Under the pieces are notes generated by a model. That model was not told where the DNA came from. It searched no databases and saw nothing but the letters and a program-made list of their open reading frames with translations. Shown here in pieces: positions 23,801 to 36,282 of a stretch of 64,000 nt of DNA (position 1 is its first letter; every line of letters starts with the position of its first letter). Where the stretch lies: NCBI GenBank assembly GCA_031216915.1, contig CM062292.1, positions 4,336,457 through 4,400,456 of the forward strand, in the 5' to 3' direction. This DNA comes from Pictodentalium vernedei. Lineage: Eukaryota; Mollusca; Scaphopoda; Dentaliida; Dentaliidae. The translations under genes were made by a program, and so were the position numbers.

Positions 23801-26800
23801 TAGTTAGGACTAGCTATGTAGCTAGTGGACTAGCTATGTAGCTAGTGATATTATAGTTAGGACTAGCTATGTAGCTAGTGATATTATAGTTAGGACTAGC
23901 TATGTAGCTAGTGATATTATAGTTAGGACTAGCTATGTAGCTAGTGATATTATAGTTAGGACTAGCTATGTAGCTAGTGATATTATAGTTAGGACTAGCT
24001 ATGTAGCTAGTGATATTATAGTTAGGACTAGCTATGTAGCTAGTGATATTATAGTTAGGACTAGCTATGTAGCTAGTGATATTATAGTTAGGACTAGCTA
24101 TGTAGCTAATGATATTATAGTTAGGACTAGCTATGTAGCTAGTGATATTATAGTTAGGACTAGCTATGTAGCTAGTGATATTATAGTTAGGACTAGCTAT
24201 GTAGCTAGTAATATTATAGTTAGGACTAGCTATGTAGCTAGTGGACTAGCTATGTAGCTAGTGATATTATAGTTAGGACTAGCTATGTAGCTAGTGATAT
24301 TATAGTTAGGACTAGCTATGTAGCTAGTGATATTATAGTTAGGACTAGCTATGTAGCTAGTGATATTATAGTTAGGACTAGCTATGTAGCTAGTGGACTA
24401 GCAATGTAGCTAGTGATATTAAAGGTAGGACTAGCTATGCAGCAAGTGATATTATAGTTAGGACTAGCTATGTCGCTTGTGATATTATAGTTAGGACTAG
24501 CTATGTAGCTAGTGATATTATAGTTAGGACTAGCTATGTAGCTAGTAATATTATAGTTAGGACTAGCTATGTAGCTAGTGGACTAGCTATGTAGCTGGTG
24601 ATATTATAGTTAGGACTAGCTATGTAGCTAGTGATATTATAGTTAGGACTAGCTATGTAGCTAGTGATATTATAGTTAGGACTAGCTATGTAGCTAGTGA
24701 TATTATAGTTAGGACTAGCTATGTAGCTAGTGATATTATAGTTAGGACTAGCTATGTAGCTAGTGATATTATAGTTAGGACTAGCTATGTAGCTAGTGAT
24801 ATTATAGTTAGGACTAGCTATGTAGCTAGTGATATTATAGTTAGGACTAGCTATGTAGCTAGTGATATTATAGTTAGGACTAGCTATGTAGCTAGTGATA
24901 TTACAGTTAGGACTAGCTATGTAGCTAGTGATATTACAGTTAGGACTAGCTTTGTAGCTAGTGATATTATAGTTAGGACTAGCTATGTAGCTAGTGATAT
25001 TATAGTTAGGACTAGCTATGTAGCTAGTGATATTATAGTTAGGACTAGCTATGTAGCTAGTGATATTATAGTTAGGACTAGCTATGTAGCTAGTGATATT
25101 ATAGTTTGGACTAGCTATGTGGCTAGTGATATTATAGTTAGGACTAGCTATGTAGCTAGTGGACTAGCTATGTAGCTAGTGATATTATAGTTAGGACTAG
25201 CTATGTAGCTAGTGATATTATAGTTAGGACTAGCTATGTAGCTAGTGATATTATAGTTAGGACTAGCTATGTAGCTAGTGATATTATAGTTAGGACTAGC
25301 TTTGTAGCTAGTGATATTATAGTTAGGACTAGCTATGTAGCTAGTGATATTATAGTTAGGGTAGCTAGTGATATTATAGTTAGGACTAGCTATGTAGATA
25401 GTGATATTATAGTTAGGGTAGCTAGTGATATTATAGTTAGGACTAGCTATGTAGCTAGTGATATTATAGTTAGGACTAGCTATGTAGCTAGTGATATTAT
25501 AGTTAGGACTAGCTATGTAGTTAGTGATATTATAGTTAGGACTAGCTATGTAGTTAGTGATATTATAGTTAGGACTAGCTATGTAGCTAGTGATATTATA
25601 GTTAGGACTAGCAATGTAGCTAGTGATATTATAGTTAGGACTAGCTGTGTAGCTAGTGATATTATAGTTAGGACTAGCTATGTAGCTAGTGATATTATAG
25701 TTAGGACTAGCTATGTAGCTAGTGATATTATAGTTAGGACTAGCTTTGTAGCTAGTGATATTATAGTTAGGACTAGCTATGTAGCTAGTGATATTATAGT
25801 TAGGGTAGCTAGTGATATTATAGTTAGGACTAGCTATGTAGATAGTGATATTATAGTTAGGGTAGCTACTGATATTATAGTTAGGACTAGCTATGTAGAT
25901 AGTGATATTATAGTTAGGGTAGCTAGTGATATTATAGTTAGGACTAGCTATGTAGCTAGTGATATTATAGTTAGGACTAGCTTTGTAGCTAGTGATATTA
26001 TAGTTAGGACTAGCTATGTAGCTAGTGATATTATAGTTAGGGTAGCTAGTGATATTATAGTTAGGACTAGCTATGTAGCTAGTGATATTATAGTTAGGAC
26101 TAGCTATGTAGCTAGTGATATTATAGTTAGGGTAGCTAGTGATATTATAGTGAGGACTAGCTATGTAGCTAGTGATATTATAGTTAGGACTAGCTATGTA
26201 GCTAGTGATATTATAGTTAGGACTAGCTATGTAGCTAGTGGATTAGCTATGTAGCTAGTGATATTATAGTTAGGACTATCTATGTAGCTAGTGATATTAT
26301 AGTTAGGACTAGCTATGTAGCTAGTGATATTATAGTTAGGACTAGCTATGTAGCTAGTGGACTAGCTATGTAGCTAGTGATATTATAGTTAGGACTAGCT
26401 ATGTAGCTAGTGATATTATAGTTAGGACTAGCTATGTAGCTAGTGATATTATAGTTAGGACTAGCTATGTAGCTAGTGATATTATAGTTAGGACTAGCTA
26501 TGTAGCTAGTGATATTATAGTTAGGACTAGCTATGTAGCTAGTGATATTATAGTTAGGACTAGCCATGTAGCTAGTGATATTATAGTTAGGACTAGCTTT
26601 GTATTTAGTGGACTAGCTGTGTAGATAGTGATATTATAGTTAGGACTAGCTATGTAGCTAGTGATATTATAGTTAGGACTAGCTGTGTAGCTAGTGATAT
26701 TATAGTTTGGACTAGCTATGTAGCTAGTGATATTATAGTTAGGACTAGCTATGTAGCTAGTGATATTATAGTTAGGACTAGCTATGTAGCTAGTTATATT

Positions 26801-29800
26801 ATAGTTAGGACTAGCTATGTAGCTAGTGATATTATAGTTAGGACTAGCCATGTAGCTAGTGATATTATAGTTAGGACTAGCTATGTAGCTAGTGATATTA
26901 TAGTTAGGACTAGCTATGTAGCTAGTGATATTATAGTTAGGACTAGCTTTGTAGCTAGTGATATTATAGTTAAGACTAGCTATGTAGCTAGTGATATTAT
27001 AGTTAGGGTAGCTAGTGATATTATAGTTAGGACTAGCTATGTAGATAGTGATATTATAGTTAGGTCTAGCTATGTAGCTAGTGATATTATAGTTAGGACT
27101 AGCTATGTAGCTAGTGATATTATAGTTAGGGTAGCTAGTGATATTATAGTTAGGACTAGCTATGTAGATAGTGATATTATAGTTAGGACTAGCTATGTAG
27201 CTAGTGATATTATAGTTAGGACTAGCTATGTAGCTAGTGATATTATAGTTAGGACTAGCTATGTAGCTAGTGATATTATAGTTAGGACTAGCTATGTAGC
27301 TAGTGATATTATAGTTAGGACTAGCTATGTAGCTAGTGATATTATAGTTAGGACTAGCTATGTAGCTAGTGATATTATAGTTAGGACTAGTTATGTAGCT
27401 AGTGATATTATAGTTAGGACTAGCTATGTAGCTAGTGATATTATAGTTAGGACTAGCTTTGTAGCTAGTGATATTATAGTTAAGACTAGCTATGTAGCTA
27501 GTGATATTATAGTTAGGGTAGCTAGTGATATTATAGTTAGGACTAGCTATGTAGCTAGTGATATTATAGTTAGGGTAGCTAGTGATATTATAGTTAGGAC
27601 TAGCTGTGTAGCTAGTGATATTATAGTTAGGACTAGCTATGTAGCTAGTGATATTATAGTTAGGACTAGCTATGTAGCTAGTGATATTATAGTTAGGACT
27701 AGCTATGTAGCTAGTGATATTATAGTTAGGACTAGCTATGTAGCTAGTGATATTATAGTTAGGACTAGCTATGTAGCTAGTGATATTATAGTTAGGACTA
27801 GCTATGTAGCTAGTGATATTATAGTTAGGACTAGCTATGTAGCTAGTGATATTATAGTTAGGACTAGCTATGTAGCTAGTGATATTATAGTTAGGACTAG
27901 CTATGTAGCTAGTGATATTATAGTTAGGACTAGCTATGTAGCTAGTGATATTATAGTTAGGACTAGCTATGTAGCTAGTGATATTATAGTTAGGGTAGCT
28001 AGTGATATTATAGTTAGGACTAGCTATGTAGCTAGTGATATTATAGTTAGGGTAGCTAGTGATATTATAGTTAGGACTAGCTTTGTAGCTAGTGATATTA
28101 TGGTCAGGACTAGCTATGTAGCTAGTGATATTATAGTTAGGGTAGCTAGTGATATTATAGTTAGGACTAGCTATGTAGCTATTGATATTATAGTTAGGAC
28201 TAGCTATGTAGCTAGTGATATTATAGTTAGGACTAGCTATGTAGCTAGTGATATTATAGTTAGGACTAGCTATGTAGCTAGTGATATTATAGTTAGGACT
28301 AGCTATGTAGCTAGTGATTTTATAGTTAGGACTAGCTATGTAGCTAGTGGACTAGCTATGTAGCTAGTGATATTATAGTTAGGACTAGCTATGTAGCTAG
28401 TGATATTATAGTTAGGACTAGCTATGTAGCTAGTGATATTATAGTTAGGACTAGCTATGTAGCTAGTGATATTATAGTTAGGACTAGCTATGTAGCTAGT
28501 GATATTATAGTTAGGACTAGCTATGTAGCTAGTGATATTATAGTTAGGACTAGCTATGTAGCTAGTGATATTATAGTTAGGACTAGCTATGTAGCTAGTG
28601 ATATTATAGTTAGGACTAGCTATGTAGCTAGTGTTATTATAGTTAGGACTAGCCATGTAGCTAGTGATATTACAGTTAGGACTAGCTATGTAGCTAGTGA
28701 TATTATAGTTAGGACTAGCTATGTAGCTAGTGATATTATAGTTAGGACTAGCTATGTTGCTAGTGATATTATAGTTAGGACTAGCTATGTAGCTAGTGAT
28801 ATTATAGTTAGGACTAGCTATGTAGCTAGTGATATTATAGTTAGGACTAGCTATGTAGCTAGTGATATTATAGTTAGGACTAGCCATGTAGCTAGTGATA
28901 TTACAGTTAAGACTAGCTATGTAGCTAGTGATATTATAGTTAGGACTAGCTATGTAGCTAGTGATATTATAGTTAGGACTAGCTATGTAGCTAGTGATAT
29001 TATAGTTAGGACTAGCTATGTAGCTAGTGATATTGTAGTTAGGACTAGCTATGTACCTAGTGATATTATAGTTAGGACTAGCTTTGTAGCTAGTGATATT
29101 ATAATTAGGACTAGCTATGTAGCTAGTGATATTATAGTTAGGGTAGCTAGTGATATTATAGTTAGGACTAGCTATGTAGCTAGTGATATTATAGTTAGGA
29201 CTAGCTATGTAGCTAGTGATATTATAGTTAGGACTAGCTATGTAGCTAGTGATATTATAGTTAGGACTAGCTATGTAGCTAGTGATATTACAGTTAGGAC
29301 TAGCTTTGTAGCTAGTGATATTATAATTAGGACTAGCTATGTAGCTAGTGATATTATAGTTAGGGTAGCTAGTGATATTATAGTTAGGACTAGCTATGTA
29401 GCTAGTGATATTATAGTTAGGGTAGCTAGTGATATTATAGTTAGGACTAGCTGTGTAGCTAGTGATATTATAGTTAGGACTAGCTATGTAGCTAGTGATA
29501 TTATAGTTAGGACTAGCTATGTAGCTAGTGATATTATAGTTAGGACTAGCTATGTAGCTAGTGATATTATAGTTAGGACTAGCTATGTAGCTAGTGATAT
29601 TATAGTTAGGACTAGCTATGTAGCTAGTGATATTATAGTTAGGACTAGCTATGTAGCTAGTGATATTATAGTTAGGACTAGCTATGTAGCTAGTGATATT
29701 ACAGTTAGTCTAGCTTTGTAGCTAGTGATATTATAATTAGGACTAGCTATGTAGCTAGTGATATTATAGTTAGGGTAGCTAGTGATATTATAGTTAGGAC

Positions 29801-30818
29801 TAGCTATGTAGCTAGTGATATTATAGTTAGGGTAGCTAGTGATATTATAGTTAGGACTAGCTGTGTAGCTAGTGATATTATAGTTAGGACTAGCTATGTA
29901 GCTAGTGATATTATAGTTAGGACTAGCTATGTAGCTAGTGATATTATAGTTAGGACTAGCTATGTAGCTAGTGATATTATAGTTAGGACTAGCTTTGTAG
30001 CTAGTGATATTATAGTTAGGACTAGCTATGTAGCTAGTGATATTATAGTTAGGGTAGCTAGTGATATTATAGTTAGGACTAGCTATGTAGCTAGTGATAT
30101 TATAGTTAGGGTAGCTAGTGATATTATAGTTAGGACTAGCTTTGTAGCTAGTAATATTATAGTCAGGACTAGCTATGTAGCTAGTGATATTATAGTTAGG
30201 GTAGCTAGTGATATTATAGTTAGGACTAGCTATGTAGCTATTGATATTATCGTTAGGACTAGCTATGTAGCTGGTGATATTATAGTTAGGACTAGCTATG
30301 TAGCTAGTTATATTATAGTTAGGACTAGCTATGTAGCTAGTGATATTATAGTTAGGACTAGCTATGTAGCTAGTGATATTATAGTTAGGACTAGCTATGT
30401 AGCTAGTGGACTAGCTATGTAGCTAGTGATATTATAGTTAGGACTAGCTATGTAGCTAGTGATATTATAGTTAGGACTAGCTATGTAGCTAGTGATATTA
30501 TAGTTAGGACTAGCTATGTAGCTAGTGATATTATAGTTAGGACTAGCTATGTAGCTAGTGATATTATAGTTAGGACTAGCCATGTAGCTAGTGATATTAC
30601 AGTTAACAGCTAGCTATGTAGCTAGTGATATTATAGTTAGGACTAGCTATGTAGCTAGTGATATTATAGTTAGGACTAGCTATGTTGCTAGTGATATTAT
30701 AGTTAGGACTAGCTATGTAGCTAGTGATATTATAGTTAGGACTAGCTTTGTTGCTAGTGATATTATAGTTAGGACTAGCTATGTAGCTAGTGATATTATA
30801 GTTAGGACTAGCTATGTA
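17816..30818 (+). repeat. 13-kb satellite of palindromic 33-bp units with higher-order repeats
   Basis: About 400 units. The consensus is GATATTATAGTTAGG followed by ACTAGCTATGTAGCTAGT, which is itself a palindrome with 8-bp arms around TG. Two deletion variants recur: a 24-bp unit lacking nine bases (GTTAGGGTAGCTAGT) and a 20-bp unit (GGACTAGCTATGTAGCTAGT). A rare variant block (GGACTAGCAATGTAG then ATTAAAGGTAGG, GCAGCAAGTG, GTCGCTTGTG) occurs at 18651, 22138 and 24396, marking three higher-order copies. The 33- and 24-bp lengths keep frames open on both strands (11-residue repeats), which explains the many repetitive frames without implying protein. Confidence 0.97.
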
Positions 30819-31031
30819 AGTAAATTGAAGTCTGTATGGAGATGATGAAAGCATTGGAACTAAATTATATAAAAAAATAATTTATGGAAACATATTCTGA
30901 ACTAAAATATTTTTAAAGAATTCAGAAATAGGTTTTTGTAAACAGCGTTTAAAGATTTTCTTACAGGATTCAGATATTTAAAAAAAAAAAAACTGGAAAT
31001 AATTTCTGTGCATAACATTAAATGTGTTATA

Positions 31032-31348
31032 TACAGTTAAAACTAGAAGTCCTGTCATGAACAGTGCGCTTATCTAGGCTTAATTGCGCGTAGGAATTGC
31101 GCGCAATTGCCATATCGAATGGCATCCAAAGCACGACAGATCCTCCTGCTTACTCATAGTAAACACATGTAATGTTTCTGCCAATGGACCTCCGGGTTAC
31201 CCGGAGGTCCATTGGATGAAACATTGATTGTGCACAGGCCATATGTACAGAATCTGATAGCCTTACTATGGTCATAATGTGCAGATTAACGCGCAGATCG
31301 ACGTGCTATATGCGCGCATTTCATGACAGGACTTTTAGTTTAAACTGT
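31032..31348. mobile_element. MITE family A, copy 3
   Basis: The left end CAGTTAAAACTAGAAGTCCT is intact and the right end GACAGGACTTTTAGTTTAAA has two changes. The central palindrome CCTCCGGGTTACCCGGAGG is intact. It lies about 210 bp right of the large satellite. Confidence 0.92.
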
Positions 31349-31720
31349 TGAGGAATCAATAATTTTTTTATTATTTCTTTGTGTAAAAATGAACGTATCA
31401 ACTTCTGGAATGCATTGGGGTAAAAAATGTGATTGCAGTAATTCTGAAAAATACACTCAATGACCCCTGGGTGATCCCAGTGACCTTGACCCATAATCTG
31501 AACCTCCAGTGAGTTTCGGTTCATTTAGTGTTGCTCTTACTTGAGATAAGAGCATGACCCACTTTCAAAATGTTTGGCTTCACGCACTTTGAGTGACAAA
31601 ATGCATGTATGAACTTCGGAATATGTTAGGGGTAAAAAACGTGATTTCCAGCAGTTCTGAAAAATGCACTCATTCACCGGACTCAGAAACTCATAGGTGG
31701 CCTGGTACTTGTGACTGTAG
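31349..31720. other. Intron stretch with an internal partial repeat
   Basis: Two diverged segments share the order tgaacgt/tgaactt, cttc-tggaat, gggtaaaaaa, gtgat, cagtaattctgaaaa (31385-31450 and 31600-31665), suggesting an old ~215-bp tandem duplication. No gene. Confidence 0.4.
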
Positions 31721-31920
31721 GGGGGTGCAGTGGCTCAGTCGGCAGATGGACAGGCTGCAAGCCGAGAGGTTCTCGGTTCGAATCTCACCTGCAGCAACCA
31801 CGTTGTGTCAAGACACTTCACCCCCATTGCCCACATGGGAGGCATGGTTAAATTGTGTACTAAGGCGTACTGCGTGTCGATGGTGCATTTGTCTTCAACC
31901 AATGTTAACCCTGCTTGATT
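31721..31920 (+). mobile_element. tRNA-derived SINE, copy 2 (3' truncated)
   Basis: The A box is in GTGCAGTGGCTCAGTCGGCA and the B box is GGTTCGAATCTC. The shared body motifs CTTCACCCCCATTGCCCACA and TGTGTACTAAGGCGTACTGC are present. The element stops near ACCCTGCTTG, lacking the tail. Confidence 0.85.
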
Positions 31921-34170
31921 TTTAATCTGAACCTTCGATGTATGCTATATACCAAACATCAAAGGATTCTGATTGTATCTCATGAAGCAGGTTTTTAAAG
32001 ATTATTTCTCATATTGGACTAAGTTAAAATTCAAGCTCCAATAAAGAGCCTAGATATTTATCGAGATGACTCATATAAGCCTGAGCCTTTTTTGTTGAAT
32101 CCTTGTCTAGTGAATGTTTTTGTGATTGATGGTCCCGAAGGAGCATTGCATTTTTTTCAACTCAACATGCCCAGCCGCATTGTGAGGGGGCGGGGGGAAA
32201 ATGTTCCAATTTTTTAAAAAAAAAATTTTCTCATGAACCTGTGGGTACAATGACCTACTATTTGGTATAGAGCTTCCTTTTGAGGTGTAGAATCAACTTT
32301 GTTCAACCGAAGTTCGTTGCGCAATATTTGTCTTAGTAATCATGAGAGGGCCAAGACTTTTATCCCCTATTCTATTTTCTGAACTGATCGTCCGATTTGA
32401 ACTAAATTTGGTATGTTGTATTATTAGGTCAGATGTATTTGACTCATGCAAGAATTTTTTCCCGTGTCCCCGTGAGAACCCCAGGAGCAGAAAATAGAAA
32501 TCTTTTCAAACGCATGGCTAAAAAACGGCACGGTTGCTCGATTCGTTTGTCGCACCGGCCATGCAAGATCGGACTGATACAACTTTTTTTTTCCAGTCAA
32601 GCAAAAAACAACACAAGAGCACGGAGCGATATCTGATAACTCACCAGGGTCAGCAGACATGTTACATTTCACTGTTTTAACGGGAGGCTCCCTAATTTTG
32701 ATGTCATCTCCCGACCTCACGATCGAGTGACGAATTCTCACGATTTTGAGACCTTATGTTTTGTTTTGCAAACTTGAGTCTCGAATATTCAGTTTACTGT
32801 ACTGACTACTAGAAATAAGCTGAGTGGAGCGTGGAAGATGGAAAAAAAATCAAAAATTTGCCTGGACTGGAAGTAACTCAGATGCGTGACAAAATAACTG
32901 AAAAAACTGGGAAAAGAAATAATTCGGTGAAAAACGAACCTGTACAATCAAAATTAGGAGAGATATTGGTGAAAACATTGGAATGAGTAACCAACAAAAG
33001 TGATTTCGAATACCACGACTTACTTCATTAAAAGTTAACAAAATCACAAAAATATGATTTATGTTGTGTTTATTTCACTGGCATTGGAAGTGGGAACTAT
33101 AAGGACGTTTTTGTATATTTGGAGGGATGTCTAATTACAAAATTAAACATAACAATTGCTTATTATCCCTCAAACCATGGTAAGAGCTTAGCTTTTCTTG
33201 TATATTTTTGCATCTTGACAAAGCCCCAAACCTGACAGAATTTTTCAGATCACCCCTCCCCCCCCCCCAGTGGTGGAGCCGTGGTCTTAAAGCTTGATGG
33301 GGGAGGAGGAATGCTAGTGAAAAGTGGGTGGTGGGGTGGAATCCCCGAATTGAGGATGCTGTACTTGGATTAAGGAAAGGAAACCAAAAAAATGTTGTCA
33401 AATTTTGGGATACTATGATCCAACTGATAGCATTGTGCGCTGGTGGGTAGGAGGGGAAGGGGGGTCTAGCGTGCTGAGCTCCCTACAAACCATTTGGCTC
33501 CACTGGATCCCCCTGACTTGATTTTCAGTGTTTGATAGGTCTATAGAGTTTCCAAGCATGTAGAGTCCCTACCACAGTAGTCTATAAACTGGAACTGTGC
33601 TCATGTTCCAGTTTTCCCCCCTCATTTTTCTGTCTTGAAATTGACAGGGGGGTCAGGTATATACTAGTCTGTAAATTGGTTTTATACTTACCCCCACAAT
33701 CCAGGGCTCAAGCCCGGGGTGAAGGAGAGGCAGCATACAGCTTTCTTACATGCGTTCTACACAATTTCCAAAAAGGTTATGCAGAGCAAAATCGGTTAAG
33801 CAAGTTTATTTTGCATAACATTTTTTCAGGATATACACATTTTGAGTTTTTCGAGCCCTGAAACGCCCATATTTCCCAAACCACAAAGAACGAAGAATTG
33901 TTATTTGGTATGAAACATCCTTAGGACGAGTGCAACTGAATGGCAAAAAAGTTGCCATCGGTTTTGCCAGGGTGTTCTGTAGAGGGCATCGAAAAAATGC
34001 TGTGTTGGACTATTTGAAAAATTAAAAAAATATTTTTCTCCAAAACCACTAAGTAGAAACCTTTGATGTTTAGTATACAGTATCCATAGGAGGGTCAGAT
34101 AAAATTGTGTTAAAACGAAGCCCCTTGGTTCATATTTGGGATCAATACAGGAGCTCGATCTTTTACCTTA
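31921..34170. other. Intron stretch, no gene recognised
   Basis: It contains C-rich (33247-33260) and G-rich patches and several short frames on both strands with no recognisable domain. The phrase 'ttgatgtttagtatac' and its relatives recur loosely, suggesting old tandem duplication that becomes clear after 34170. Confidence 0.4.
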
Positions 34171-34880
34171 GGGCAATATGGGGAATAATTGTTATAAACA
34201 TTCTTCTTCAGATCCACCTGTCAAAATGACTGCTTATATGTGTACTATGCAACCTCTCTGGGGGGGGGGGGGGGGGGGGGGGAGTGTCAGATTCAAATTT
34301 GTTCAATTAGAGTCAGGGATCCCAAAGTTTAACTAAGTGCAATGTGAGAGGATTTGCTTAAAAATCTTCTTCAGATTCACCAGTTAGAATGTTTATATAT
34401 TTATTTAGGTATATAAAATACCTCTAGGGGTGTTCAAATTGAGTGCCTGGGTTAGTATTTGGGCTCCCTATAGGGGCCTGAATTTCATCTTAGTGCAACA
34501 TGAGGGAATTTCTTTTAAAACCTTCTTCTTCACGTTCACGAGTCAGAATACTTTCATATTTGGTATACCACATCTCTAGGGGCGGGGGGCAGATTCCTGT
34601 ATGCTCAAATCAAGTGCTCGAGTTAATATTTGGGCTCTCTAAGGGAGCCCAAATGTCCACTTAGTTCAATATGAGGAATAATCTTTACTATCTTCAGATC
34701 CGCCAGTCAGAATCTTTTGATATTTGGTACACAACATCCTTGGTGGTGGTGGTGGTGTGTGTGTGTGGGTGGGTGGGGGGAGGGGGGGGGCGTCAGACCT
34801 ATGGTTGTTCAGATCAAGTCTCTGGGTTAATATTTGGGCTCCCTGCTTTTTAACTTAGTCCAATATGAGGAATAATCTTA
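34171..34880 (+). repeat. Degenerate ~160-bp tandem repeat with G-rich tracts
   Basis: Four to five units with a period of about 160 bp are anchored by CTTCTTCAGAT-like motifs near 34205, 34366, 34525 and 34683. Further shared anchors are GTTAATATTTGGGCTCC and AATATGAGGAATAATCTT. Each unit has a G-rich spot that has expanded separately: G23 at 34260-34282, and GT/GGT/G runs at 34741-34792. Confidence 0.75.
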
Positions 34881-35310
34881 AAAAACTCTAGAGAAGTCGG
34901 TTACTACTACATATTAATGGAGCATGGACTAGTCTGTGTGAGACTTGTATGCCCCCAGGGCTCTGGTACGAGTTTTATAATTAGATGAAACTTTCAGTTG
35001 TTTGAATTCCGCAGGGTTTACAATTATGAAAACCTTTGAAATGTAGATATGGATGAAGCGCCTTTAATACTTTCATGTCGTTTTGCAGCATGCCTGCATT
35101 TTTCTGTATAAACAGATATTTTCTACATTACTCCATTCCATTTACATTGTGGGTAAAACACACCTGATTGTGCCCCTGCAAAACACGTTTCAATGTTCAC
35201 AAATGCTATTTGCCTGTGTTTGGGTAATTATTATATTCATGACGAGAGGTGATGAAGGAGAATTGTTGTATATTGGTGAAAGGATAATGCATTTGATCAT
35301 GATGTTCATT

Positions 35311-36282
35311 GTTTTGGATGTTATACAAACAATGAAACTGAATGGTACCCGTGTGGTTTGGATGTTATGCAAACAATAAAACTGAATTGTATCCATGTGA
35401 TTTGGATGTTACACAAACAATAAAACTGAATTGTACCCATGTGTTTTGGATGTTACACAAACAATAAAACTGAATTGTACCCATGTGTTTTGGATGTTAC
35501 ACAAACAATAAAACTGAATTCTACCCATGTGTTTTGGATGTTACACAAACAATAAAACTGAATTGTACCCATGTGTTTTGGATGTTACACAAACAATAAA
35601 ACCAAATTGTACCCATGTGTTTTGGATGTTACACAAACAATAAAACTGAATTGTACCCATGTGTTTTGGATGTTACACAAACAATAAAACCGAATTATAC
35701 CCATGTGTTTTGGATGTTACACAAACAATAAAACTGAATTGTACCCATGTGTTTTGGATGTTACACAAACAATAAAACTGAATTGTACCCATGTGTTTTG
35801 GATGTTACACAAACAATAAAACCGAATTGTACCCATGTGTTTTGGATGTTACACAAACAATAAAACTGAATTGTACCCATGTGTTTTGGATGTTACACAA
35901 ACAATAAAACTGAATTGTACCCATGTGTTTTGGATGTTACACAAACAATAAAACTGAATTGTACCCATGTGTTTTGGATGTTACACAAACAATAAAACGG
36001 AATTGTACCCATGTGTTTTGGATGTTACACAAACAATAAAACTGAATTGTACCCATGTGTTTTGGATGTTACACAAACAATAAAACTGAATTGTACCCAT
36101 GTGTTTTGGATGTTACACAAACAATAAAACTGAATTGTATCCATGTGATTTGGATGTTACACAAACAATAAAACTGAATTGTACCCATGTGTTTTGGATG
36201 TTTCACAAACAATACAACTGAATTATACCCATGTGTTTTGGATGTTACACAAACAATAAAACTGATTTGTACCCATGTGTTT
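35311..36282 (+). repeat. 44-bp minisatellite carrying AATAAA
   Basis: About 22 highly uniform units of 44 bp contain ACACAAACAATAAAACTGAA and TGTACCCATGTGTTTTGGAT. Nearly every unit holds AATAAA on the sense strand of the host gene, followed by T/G-rich sequence. High identity implies recent expansion or homogenisation. Confidence 0.95.

Noticed and set aside
17816-30818. CRISPR-like array
   Set aside because: Units are contiguous with no unique spacers, and the window is from an animal genome.
20601-30854. Repeat proteins with 11-residue periods (ASPNYNITSYI on -, SYVASDIIVRT on +)
   Set aside because: Again a 33-bp unit free of stops in one frame per strand. Start codons come from rare variants (GCCATG) and stops from the 20-bp variant. 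No coding bias beyond the DNA repeat.
14950-31800. True tRNA genes at the A/B-box sequences (14950, 31721)
   Set aside because: The A and B boxes are tRNA-like, but acceptor and anticodon stems do not close and a shared non-tRNA body and AAAT tail follow, so they are SINEs.
35083-35379. 98-codon frame just before the 44-bp array
   Set aside because: Its C-terminus runs into the array and no motif is recognisable. A reverse frame of similar size overlaps it.
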